This document shows positions 12,805 through 23,589 of a stretch of DNA of 64,000 nt, one piece after another; position 1 is the first letter of the stretch, and each line of letters begins with the position of its first letter. The DNA is from Vespa crabro. Taxonomy: Eukaryota > Arthropoda > Insecta > Hymenoptera > Vespidae. The position numbers and the translations under genes were made by a program. The stretch is taken from NCBI RefSeq assembly GCF_910589235.1, contig NC_060962.1, forward strand, positions 2,682,232 to 2,746,231, given 5' to 3'. The notes below the pieces were generated by a model. The model searched no databases. It was not told where the DNA came from and was given only the letters and a program-made list of their open reading frames with translations.

Positions 12805-14999
12805 CTCTTTCTTTTTTTCTCTTTTAGATCCACGCAGGGGAACAACTTGTCGGAGGAGAATGAGGAATACCTGAGGTTCCCACCGAACTTTCTCCTGGGT
12901 GCTGCGACTGCAGCATACCAAATCGAAGGAGCTTGGAACGTTAGCGGTAGTTCTTTTAAATTCAAATCTGTCAGTCTGTGACTATATCTTCGAAACTTTT
13001 CCAACTTGTCTTTTTTTTTCTTTCTCTTTCTATCTCTTTTGTGATGCGAAAACATAGACAAAGGAGAAAGTATTTGGGATCGATTCTCTCACGAAAGAAA
13101 TGGACTTATCGTCAATAACGATACCGGTGATATCGCCTGTGATTCGTATCATAAATTTAGAGAAGATGTATCTCTACTGAAATATATCGGGATAAGTATG
13201 AAATATTGTTGTATAATTGAATTACATATATTGTAGATTTTCTTAGTCCAAGATCTCTGAAACACAATTATTGTTTTATCGTTAAAAGATTAATTTATAT
13301 TGTACTTAATAGATGAAGGCCTATCGTTTTTCCATAAGCTGGCCACGTATATTGCCAACTGGTTTTTCTAATAACATTAGTAAAGAAGGTGTTACTTATT
13401 ACCATAACCTTATCGATGATTTATTGATTAATGACATCGAACCTATCGTAACACTCTATCACTGGGATCTTCCTCAAGTAATCGAAGATGCTGGAGGATG
13501 GTTGAATCCACACGTGATCGATTGGTTTGTAGACTATGCTAGAGTCGCTTTCAAGGAATTCGCTCCAAAAGTAAAGAAATTCATAACGTTGAACGAACCA
13601 TTGGATAATTGTATTTACGTTTATAATATGAGAATTCACGCACCCTCTAAATCGTCTTTACGCGGCATTGGAGAATATATTTGTGGAGAGAATATATTAA
13701 AGGCTCATGCTCGTGTTTATCGAATGTATCAGAAAGAATTCAAAGATATTTATAATGGCTTAGTTGGTATCAATGCTCACGTAAAGAATTTTTATCCAAA
13801 GCATGAAAATGATTCAGAATCCGTAGAAATAGCGTTTCAGTTCTCAATAGGTTGGATGCTTCATCCTATATTTTCTGAAACAGGTCATTATCCTAATATA
13901 ATGAAAAATTTGATAGATATAAAGAGTCAAAAACAAGATTATTCACGATCTCGATTACTCAAGCTTGGAGATAATTGGGTGGATTATATTCGGTAATTAA
14001 TCAAAATATCGAATGTTAATCAAATATTCAGACTGTAATTGTTTTCATGAATCTCTTCATTCTTTCAGCGGTGCTTCCGATTTTTTGTTAATAAACCATT
14101 ACACTTTTGCAAGAGTCGAACGGGGAGACGTTGGATTAAAACCTTCATTCTTTAACGACCAAGGACTAATAGAAGATCAAGATCCTACTTGGGAAAATAA
14201 TACTATTCCGTGGCTGAAGGTGAATTTACCTAATCTAATCTAATCACATCCTCATAATCGCACTATATGGAAAAGCGTGCATAATTTTATGATACAACGA
14301 ATAGAATATTTCATTATTTATAAATAATGTTCAAGTTGGACATTTAAAATACTCTTACAGATGAATAATATATATTTTACATTTAGATTGTACCAGAAGG
14401 ATTTGGTATCATACTTAGAAAATTAGCAATTGAATATAATAATCCGCTCATGTATATTACGGAAAATGATATTTCCAGCGAAAATACCATCGACGATGAT
14501 GATAGAGTGAGATATTATCAAAAATACTTAAAAGAGATGCTTATTTCCATACATCATCATAAAGTTAATATTAAAGGTTATCTCTTATGGTATTTCATAG
14601 ACAGTTTCGAATGGACAAGTGGATATAGGTAAATTGAAATCATTAGACTGCAATTTGACTGTTCAAGTTAATAAAACGTAATTTATATAGAAATCTAGAT
14701 ATAACAAAATTGACGGAACCAATTGTTAATTAAATAAATAAAGATATACAAACATGTACACATAAGATAATATATTTTAACAATAATAATATATAATAAT
14801 ATATGATAATATCAATAAAATATATTATCGTGAATATGTCATGATGTCAAACAAAGACAAATTGGTATTAGTTCTACGAGGAAATCCGAAAAAAAAATGA
14901 GTCACAATCATTCTATTTTGCAGCCAAAATTTTGGAATTGTTCATATCAATTTCAATGATCCAGAAAGGAAGAGAACGTTGAAAAAATCTGCTTATTAG
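12340..14999 (+). CDS. GH1 beta-glucosidase (myrosinase-1-like), copy 1, probably damaged
   Basis: Glycoside hydrolase family 1 gene, expected to cleave beta-glucosides outside the cell. Model by hand: exons 12340-12389, 12828-12946, 13058-13191, 13313-13992, 14069-14219, 14387-14628, 14924-14999 (483 codons plus stop). Exon 1 encodes a basic start and hydrophobic stretch (signal peptide) and joins in phase 2 to exon 2. Seen in the product: QIEGAWN near residue 50, RFSISWPR near 106, catalytic acid/base motif LNEP (E196), INHYT, nucleophile motif ITEND (E404; the family normally has ENG), FEW near the end. The reading frame is open through all exons. Three oddities: the intron after exon 3 starts AT (13192) where GT is expected and no in-frame GT donor is nearby; TAG at 14997 stops the protein where the family has the W of its SAxW motif, and a further 23 codons stay open to TAA at 15069-15071; the G after the nucleophile pair is D. 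It lacks one intron of copy 2. Family call is firm; function is doubtful, and sequencing error at the two sites is an alternative. Confidence 0.85.
12739..12802. repeat. Compound (CT)n(TA)n microsatellite inside GH1 copy 1 intron 1
   Basis: CT at 12739-12764 followed by TA to about 12802. It ends 25 nt before the exon 2 start at 12828, so this fast-mutating repeat sits directly next to the polypyrimidine tract of the splice acceptor. Confidence 0.95.
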
Positions 15000-15010
15000 T
15001 GGCGAGAAGT

Positions 15011-15016
15011 AATAAA
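15011..15016 (+). terminator. Possible poly(A) signal of GH1 copy 1
   Basis: AATAAA 11 nt after the premature TAG (14997-14999), inside what would be the ancestral C-terminal coding sequence. It would give a very short 3' UTR; chance occurrence is likely in this base composition. Confidence 0.25.
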
Positions 15017-15071
15017 ATATAGAACCTTGAACATATCCTCCTTTGGAAATGATACCACATCTGGAACGTAA

Positions 15072-16318
15072 ATTTTCATAAAGGAGACTATAGTTTTCAA
15101 TTATTTATGATTCTTTAGTTATGATTTTTTCAAAGCAATTAAAACAACATCTGTAAAAGTAGCAATTGCTATTCATGATCATTCAACTCTATAAATATTT
15201 TGGTAAAATTTGTTTTATAATGAAACATAAAATGAGACAACTATCTATTCGACATACATTCGTATATTTAATACTACATTAGCAAATTCAATTTATAATT
15301 TTAAAGTTATCAGGCTTAGCAATTAAGAATATGAATTTGCATTATTTTATGGAAAATTTTGAACTGTCACCTAAATAAATAGACATTTATTAATGCTAAA
15401 TAGAAATGCAAAAATTAAAAAAGTTTGTGATAATACATTTATATAAATGTACTGTTTATTAGGATATTCGATATAAATTGCTCAAGATGATAAATAAATG
15501 ATAAAAGATATAATAGCGCATAAGACATTTAAAGAGAGATTTTTAATTCGGTCGAAATGGACAAGGTTCAACAAATAAAAAATAACGCGCAAGAACATAA
15601 AAGCAGGAAGTCGAAAAGTGAGATAAAGAAAAGGCGATATGGAAATAGAAATACGTCACGGTAAACATGTCAAAATTTATCAAAATAGATATGTTAAAAT
15701 ATATTTATATTTTTACAGTAAAATAAGATAATAAAATTCATAACTACATGTTATAAGCAGACTATTTTCTTTAATACTTATATCTAACTATAGAGTTTTT
15801 TATATAAATTTATTAAAGTCGTAAATAAAGACTAATCGTAAAGTTCTTATCAGTTTAATAACTCTTATCAACTAACATAAACTTGTAATATTTTTTCATG
15901 ATAAAGATATTGAGTGCAATTACTTACATGATAATAGCTCCATACAGAAAAAAACACTTTGATAGATTATTAAATTATTCCGAGTTAATTATTTATGAAT
16001 ATTATTTTCATTTATAATTATTATTTCTGTCAGTATTAATAAAGAACAGTGATTAATTTAAATGTCGTTTATTAAGCTTTCGTTTTTAATTGCGAATTAT
16101 TTCCAAATATTTTGGAAACTTATGTATCTGCTATCATTATCTTTCTGATAAAATTTTTTTAATTAATTATGATAAATTTTTATTAAAATATCTACAATTA
16201 TTTGAAATTAATTAAATTAATTTTTAATTCTAGCAAAGATTATAGCATCTTTTTTTAAAGAAAAGATCTATTATCTTCGATAAGTATAAAATAAATTGAC
16301 ATATTGATAACAGTGAAA
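15072..16318. other. Spacer between the two GH1 genes
   Basis: AT-rich DNA with no open frame of note, no third GH1 fragment and no recognisable repeat. Confidence 0.65.
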
Positions 16319-16344
16319 TATATATAACCTTGGGTACTATCAGT
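16319..16344 (+). promoter_or_regulatory. Candidate core promoter of GH1 copy 2
   Basis: A TATATATAA stretch (16319-16327) is followed by TCAGT (16340-16344), the arthropod initiator consensus, with the first ATG 41 nt further on at 16385. The TATA-to-initiator distance, about 23 nt, is slightly short, and TATA-like strings are common in this AT-rich DNA. No transcript evidence. Confidence 0.4.
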
Positions 16345-16384
16345 CTATAGTACGAAGAGTTATTAATACGTTGTTGACTAACTA

Positions 16385-19300
16385 ATGAATTTTGTAATGG
16401 CTATTACTAAATATTTTTTCCCTTTAAAGACGACAGTATGTATGTTGCTATTAGCGAAGTATGTACTTATTTCCTATATACATAATATATATAATTTTTC
16501 TATATAATATAAGTTAATTATGTTTGTCTATAATTTCAGATCAATGCTGAAACAAACTGAAGCTCTCATGAATATGGAATTCCCCGAAGGATTTCAACTG
16601 GGAGTCGCTACAGCATCTTATCAAATTGAAGGAGCCTGGAACACTGATGGTATTATAGAAATGAACATTTTTATATCTAATAAGTAGGCATTCGTGAAAA
16701 GATTGACCCAAAGCCCTGGACAGCTTAGTGATTTAGAACAGTTGCCAGGAAAGCGGAAGAATTTACTACTCCGAATTCCATTTTAGACCATCCGAAGACC
16801 CAATTTTTTTTCGTAAATCTTACAAAGTTGCACAAGAAAAAGGACTCATTTTCGTGAATCCTAATATTTTTTTTTTAATTTAATCACTGCCTATATCATA
16901 TAATTATAAATCGAATATAGTAAATTCTTTAATGATGCAAATATAAAATGGTAAAAATTAAACAATTAAATTATATAAAATAATTACAGGTAAAGGTGTT
17001 AATATATGGGATGTATTTACTCATGATAATAAATCGAAAATAAGGGATCACAGCAATGGTGACGTAGCCTGCGATTCGTATCATAAATATAAAGAAGATG
17101 TCCAGTTAATTAGCGATATAGATGTACGTATTTAATTAATTTCATACTTTCGACTAAATAAAGAGTGAATCATAGAAGAATTATTATTACTTTTAGGCTG
17201 ATTTTTATCGATTCTCACTTAGCTGGTCTCGAATTTTGCCAAACGGTTTTTCTAACGTAGTAAACGAAGAAGGACTTAATTATTATAAAAATCTTATCGA
17301 CGAATTACTTGCAAAGAATATTCAACCACACGTTACAATATATCATTGGGATCTTCCGCAAAATTTGGAAAAATTAGGTGGTTGGACTAACGAATTAATC
17401 ATCGAATATTTTGTTGATTATGCAAGGATTGTTTTCAGAGAGCTTGGTCCTAAAGTAAAACTTTTCTATACCATAAATGAACCAGCTATACTATGTGGAG
17501 AAGGTTACGGCTCAACTACGAAAGCTCCAGGTAAATGTAAAACATAATCAAATTAAAATTTGTACACATTGTATATCTATATATCAAATGTATGATAAAA
17601 TTAAACGTTAAACATTATTTGAATGATGGTTTCAGGGAAAAATTTAACCGAAATTGGATCTTATTTATGCATGCACAATGTACTGAAAGCGCACGCCAAG
17701 GTATATCATATGTACGACAAAGAATTCAGATCTGAACAAAAGGGATTGATCTCTATCGTCGTATCGTGTTCCGCATACTTCGCCAAGAATGAAAATAATT
17801 TGGAAGCGGAGGAGATAGCCTATCAATTTATTTGTGGATGGTTAAGTCATCCAATTTATTCGAAAACCGGTGATTATCCAGAAATTATGAAGAATCGTAT
17901 AGCAGAAAATAGTAGGATTCAAGGATACTCCAAATCAAAATTGCCCGAATTCACACCAGAATGGATTGAATATATACAGTAGATATGTATTTTAACTGAT
18001 AAATGATATTACAATAATTTAATACTATTATACTTACGATAATACAAATTTCTATATATTTTTTAACACAGAGGAACTTCAGACTTCTTCGCCTTAAATC
18101 ACTACACTTCTAATCTGGTCGAAATTGTACCAAAGGGACCGAACGATCCTTGGTACGGGGAGAGCGGAGTTAAATTTAGCTACGATCCAAAATGGCCATC
18201 CTCTGGATCATCGTGGTTAAAGGTCAACTTTAAACGATATTTTTATAAACACTACTTCGTAATTCTAATTTATTATTACAAAGAGATTTTCTTTTGATCG
18301 GATTATCTGTTCAAGCGAATACATCTAACGATTTCTTTTTTGTTTTTTCTTCTTTCTTACCTTTTCTTTTGCTTTATTTTAAATATGTATCTCCTGCAAT
18401 TAAGTGTAACGATTGCCCGAAGTCTCTTCTTATAAATAATTTACATAGTACATAATTCATGCATAATGTTTAATCCGTGGAAGAACGCTCAAAGCTTGAT
18501 CATGATTGCATGTTTATCATAAACACAGTTTCCACGATATAAACTTATATAAACCTATGCTCACAATCGATTTTGTGTTAAACAATGCGAGAATGTTCGA
18601 TGAAAAGAAAATTGATATCGGAGGGAAATACTGGAAAATCAATGAAATATTTTTTGATATATACATTTATTCTCGAACCTGATCATTTTTATTATGTAGT
18701 TTTTCATGCCACGATACTGATAGCTTTTTCTTTATAAATTTATTGAATATTTAACGAATTTTCTCTTCGATAAAATAAAAATAAAAGTAATCGGATATCA
18801 TACTTCAAAAATATCTAACGTTTTGTTAATAATATTTTCTATTAACTTAAAATTTTAATGAATATTACAATAAAAATTTATCGATTTCTACCATTAATCG
18901 AATAAACAACTACTAATCTTTTAGAAATTATATTATAATTAAATATACTTATGAAACATACTGAACTAAACGTAATTGAATATTATGTAGTATCATGAAT
19001 GTATAATATTAAAAATCTAAAATTTTGTTTTTAGATAGTTCCTGAGGGATTTAGAAAGATTCTTAATGTAATAAAAAATAAATACAATAATCCACCGGTT
19101 ATTATTACGGAAAATGGTGTTTCCGACGATGGTACATTGATGGACAAAATAAGAATTAATTATTTTTCTGAATATCTTAAGGCTATGCTGCAAGCTATAT
19201 ATGAAGATGGTTGTAACATCAAAGGTTATACAGCTTGGAGTTTGCTAGACAACTTTGAATGGGAAAATGGCTATCTGTAATATTTATTACTAATTTAAAA

Positions 19301-19527
19301 CTAAAAATAAAAGTTATCTACTTTCAGTATTTTTTCAAATATGTTTGTTGACGATACTTCTTCGTTCTAGTGAAAAATTCGGTCTTGTCCAAATTGATTT
19401 TGCATCTCCCAACAGAACGAGAACTCCAAAAATGTCAATGGAATGGTACAAAAATGTAATCAAACAACGGAAAATAACTAATTTTATACCAAATACAAAC
19501 AAATACAATATTGTATCTATTCGTTAA
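16385..19527 (+). CDS. GH1 beta-glucosidase (myrosinase-1-like), copy 2, intact
   Basis: Family 1 glycoside hydrolase, a retaining beta-glucosidase or myrosinase-like enzyme, probably secreted. Model by hand: exons 16385-16458, 16540-16649, 16990-17123, 17197-17530, 17636-17978, 18072-18222, 19035-19276, 19371-19527; total 1545 nt, 514 residues plus TAA, normal for an insect GH1. All introns are GT-AG; the donor at 17979 (GTAGAT) is weak but keeps the frame (YIQGTSDFF). Start: ATG 16385, with a second in-frame ATG at 16397; both precede a hydrophobic signal-like stretch ending CMLLLAK. Seen motifs: SYQIEGAWN near residue 51, acid/base INEP (E201), ALNHYT, nucleophile ITENG (E408), NFEWENGY and the C-terminal SMEWYKNVI. 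Both catalytic glutamates are present. Exons of 134, 151 and 242 nt match copy 1 exactly; the intron 17531-17635 is absent from copy 1. The actual sugar and aglycone cannot be read from the sequence; lactase-phlorizin hydrolase-like is an equivalent database label. Confidence 0.95.
16660..16860 (+). other. GC-richer island in intron 2 of GH1 copy 2
   Basis: About 200 nt in the 340-nt intron 16650-16989 stand out from the AT-rich surroundings. A 31-codon open stretch between TAG codons reads AFVKRLTQSPGQLSDLEQLP onward. It has no splice-compatible place in the GH1 protein. Could be the remnant of an insertion; origin unknown. Confidence 0.35.
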
Positions 19528-19667
19528 AGGAAAATATGTATTTTCTTATGAATTGTCACTATAATATGCGGCGTTTAATTTTATTCGTATATATAAAATT
19601 GAAAATATTGTACTTCAAAAAAAAAATGGTTTGTACATAGGTACAGAATCTTATATATTTGTTACAT

Positions 19668-19673
19668 AATAAA
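19668..19673 (+). terminator. Poly(A) signal of GH1 copy 2
   Basis: AATAAA 140 nt after the stop codon at 19525-19527, in AT-rich sequence with no other gene nearby. Good position for 3' end formation of the intact GH1 gene. Confidence 0.55.
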
Positions 19674-21524
19674 ATATTAACTCATTTTATTACTTATTAT
19701 GCTTATATACTTATATTATTTACTAATAAAACTTAATGACATATTATGTATATTTTATTGAATCAGAATAATATCTCTTAAGTATTTTTCTTTAAAATTT
19801 CAATTTATTATATTAAATTTGAAGAAATCAAATTTAATTTGCCGATAATAATTTAGAATGTTGTGCATATGTATGTGTTTAACATGATTTATTTCCCCTA
19901 TTTAAGCATCAGTATACATCTTTATGCGTGATTTATCGTTAAAGATAAAATCTGTCGTTAAAGAATACTCGATCAGCTTGATTAGAAATTTTAGCGAATA
20001 TAAATTGGAATTTGAAGACAATCTTAATATATCATTGATATATTATCTAGTGTATTCGCATTTATAAATAAATTAGTACATATCAGATGGTTTACATGAG
20101 TGTTCATTCATCGATACTATTGTCTTTATTCAAGTATATTATATGATTAAGAAGTGACAAAAAAGAAAGTAGATAGTAAACTTCGTTAGTCGACTAGGAA
20201 ATGAAATTCCCATCTTCGATTTCCGATAAAAACAGAAAAGTAAAGGAATAAGATGAAACGAAAAAGATTTAATCTCCGTCATCGTACTGAGAAGAAACGT
20301 TTTAAATCGAATTGATACCGATTTTCCGATTAACGAGGAAAATGTTTGCCGAATCGTATAACAATTCTTTGTAACTTCCGATTTTTTCCATGTTGTATTC
20401 ACAAGTTCTTTGTAACTATTATTATTTCTCATAAGAAAGATCAAGAATACGAAATAAGATATTGAATTATTTTATTTGCCCTTTGACATATTACTATATA
20501 ATCTTTCTATTGAATAACAACGATGAAAGATTTCAAATGCGTATTCTCTTTCTAATTTGAAAAATGAATGTTCAGAAAAGGGCATTCATGTAAAATTATG
20601 AAGAATATGATTATAAATTTAATTAAATAGTAATTTAATATAAAAGAAGACTTTAAGGATGTTCACCACCCCTAATTTTATAATAGTTTACGACAACAAT
20701 TCAGTAACAATAATAGTAATCATCTATATTCGAATCATAGATAATAATTATACTGGTGTGGTAGAAATTAATGTGACTTGTGTTTAATCATTGACTATAA
20801 ATTGAACATGCTAATCACGGACACCTGTTTATTATTAGAATCGAATGTAATATCTATATATAGGTAACATCATCACTAGTTAGGTATCACTAATATATGT
20901 AGAACTATGCTAGCTATCAAGACACATTGACAACTCACTTATCATAAATGCCTTAATAATTTTCATGGTCAATTAGATCGCTTAAAAATTATTCATCGTT
21001 TCGCAGTCTCATTACCTTAGAAATTAGAATAATTACTTGGAAATTATCTCACTAATGGCAACAATAATTAATAGCTGTCGACAAGTCATCATAGGTGTAA
21101 GCGTGAAATTCTACATCGATTAGCGCTTTCTCTTCCTTCTCCTCTCATGCTCCTTAACAACGTACCCTAATCAAGTGGAATGCATTAATATCTATTGAAT
21201 AAGCCTCTCAACTGACACTATTCTAGCATGCATGAAGGGATGAATGTGAATGAAAATGATATGTATCGTATAGATAAAAAATATATAGGCAAAAGTAATA
21301 TGCGTGATATGAAAGAAGAATATGTTGACGCACACGTGCGTCTCTTCATTGTTCACGGTACTTTCTTTTAAGGATCATATAACACCATTGAAAATAGTTA
21401 TCCTTGGGAACCTATTGACTATTAGCTAAACAAAATGCATAGATAAAAAAACACATGGTCACCTTTGTCTGAGTTTAGGCATTCTTAGTAAAGTATCTGG
21501 GTTTCTATAATATGTCAACCCGGT
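19674..21524. other. Gene-free interval after GH1 copy 2
   Basis: AT-rich. No gene recognised. Contains a 16-bp dyad at 21327-21342 (GACGCAC, spacer AC, GTGCGTC). A 101-codon minus frame at 20139-20444 has no recognisable motif. Confidence 0.55.
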
Positions 21525-22215
21525 CAATACACAAATAGTAAAAATAGAAGCTTAGGTTCGATAAGCTAAGGGTTGTCTGGCGCCTAGCTTAGAAATATCC
21601 ATTGACACCCTATAATCTATAATCTTCAAGAGCACAAGAGAACAAAGGGGCATACATGGAATGTTTAAACATTCCAATGAACTATCCTCGACCAATGGGC
21701 ATTTATTCTTTCCCTTTCCATATGTCAAATTCCGCCCTTTACCAATTTCATTTAAGTTTACGTGGATACTTCAAAATAGACCAAAAAGTATTCAAGCCAC
21801 ATCTTTCAGACTCACAACATCTAAGCTCTCAAGCCTCCTTCAGAAGCAACAATTACAACTAACTACACATCATACACGAGGTACATGAATAATTGTAACT
21901 CATCTAATCAAATACACGGTGAGATTTACATAGGGCGTATCATTTAATATCGTGCAATTACTTTTCCATTTCTCATGGGATCTTTTAAAAGAATGCGCGT
22001 TCTCCCATTAATTTGCGGGAATGCGGCGAGTAGTATTTTGCTGACGGCCTACAACAATATCCTAGCATAGTACCGCCGCCCTTATTCATTGCGACCAGTG
22101 GGTCTATAGCTCGGACAACAAGGACAAGACGGGGGACATTTCCTCCGTGCGAACCGACTATCATCGCTGGTTCGGTGCGAAAAGCGCATTTAAAAACGCT
22201 CTCGTCATTAATCAA
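21525..22215. repeat. Diverged direct duplication, copy A
   Basis: About 690 bp aligned by eye to 22845-23585. Shared blocks in the same order: a start block with CTTAGGTTCG (CCTAGGTGCG in copy B), a palindromic AATGTTTAAACATT block followed by AATGAACTATCCT, a pyrimidine-rich block, CGTGGATA, ACTACACATCAT, GGGAATGCGGC and ATTTTGCTGACG, CTTATTCATTGC, GACAACAAGGA and CTATCATCGCTGG. Function unknown; short minus open frame 21985-22215 is not preserved in copy B. Confidence 0.75.
21658..21675. other. Perfect 18-bp palindrome
   Basis: GGAATGTTTAAACATTCC, self-complementary over its whole length. Copy B of the duplication has an imperfect version near 22978-22997. Confidence 0.9.
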
Positions 22216-22844
22216 CAGAATGTTATACGCAAAATACGATTATTCTGAGAGTGAAAATTAAGACAGTGATTCATTTGAATGTAGAACTATCTTAACTACA
22301 TATCTGAGAATAATTACGTTGGGACATGCTCTCAAATAGAAATAAAAGAATATTACTATCAAAGAGCTTTTTTGGAAATATGAATCGGTTTTGTATTCTG
22401 AGAGAAATTAGTAGTAGTACGAAAATGTCTGTGAAAAAATAATGAAGAAAATATGAGACCTTTGAATGAATTCTTTGAGGATTATGGACACATATATACG
22501 TTTATCGAAAACGATCGCTGTACACTATTAGATGCAAATATGCGTTTCTCAATTTTTTCAACCACAGATCAATTTGGACGTTATTTCACGCTTATTCAAA
22601 ATTCATTGCAGAATAAATAAGCGTAGATAAGCATGAACAAATGTCAAATAAATATAGTTTTACGAGTTCTGTTTGATAGTAAGCCCCTCAATGAATGTGC
22701 CACTGAATATTTGAAAGTAAACTCGAAGTGGTTTTTAAATGGATATAAAATTTATTTTCTCTCGAGCAAATAAAGCAACTATTATTAAAAAACTTTTAAG
22801 TGAACAATTACTTTTAAGAGGAAAATAAGCATATGGTAAGAATA

Positions 22845-23585
22845 TGTGTATATAATAAATAGTGAAAGTAGAGGCCTAGGTGCGAGGAGGTAAGAGTTTG
22901 TCTGGTGCTTAACTTTTAAATATCAATGCAATATTCATGAGTCCACACGGTCACCAAGACAAAGGGTCACACATGAGAATGTTTCAACATTTCGAATGAA
23001 CTATCCTGACAAGCCCACGACGAATAAGGATATTGCTTTTCCTTTCCGAATATTTTTTATTTAAACTCTTCTTTCCATTTTTCTTTCTTAATTCATCAAT
23101 GCCTTCGTGGATAGTTCGAGAGAAATCTATAGATAGTCACATCAAAACATTTACATTCACCAATAAAACTGCTAAGTTTTACTAATATCACTGGCTATGC
23201 CTTAATCGGAAGTATCCAGCATAATTTAAAACGCAAGAACACAACTAATTACACGTCATCATACAAGGGTATCAACAATTGTATCTTATTTCAATAAATA
23301 TACTGTGATAACTTCAATTCGCGCAATATTTATTATCGCGCATCTATCTTACGAGTTACACAGGATCCTTTACAAGAACGTGCGTTTTCTGATTTTATTT
23401 ACGGGAAAGCGGCAAGCGGCATTTTGCTGACGACCTTCATCCATCGGTATCCTAATGCCGCGTTCTTATTCATTGCAGGTCTATAACTCTGACAACAAGG
23501 AAGAAGAGAAAGATCCCCCGTGCAAATCGGCTATCATCGCTGGTCCGATGCGAGACGAGTATCTGAAAACACTCTCATAGTTGCG
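22845..23585. repeat. Diverged direct duplication, copy B
   Basis: Counterpart of 21525-22215, offset about 1.32 kb at the start and 1.37-1.39 kb at the end, so copy B is slightly longer. Identity appears to be roughly two thirds by eye, with the block ATTTTGCTGACG and CTATCATCGCTGG fully kept. The 630-bp spacer between copies shows nothing recognisable. Confidence 0.75.
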
Positions 23586-23589
23586 CCTT

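Noticed and set aside
13192..13312. U12-type AT-AC intron as the explanation of the AT donor in GH1 copy 1
   Set aside because: The donor ATAAGT does not match the U12 consensus ATATCC and the 3' end is AG; the homologous intron in copy 2 is ordinary GT-AG.
21985..22215. 76-codon minus-strand frame in duplication copy A
   Set aside because: The matching frame in copy B is closed early and amino-acid similarity is no better than the nucleotide similarity, so no coding constraint.
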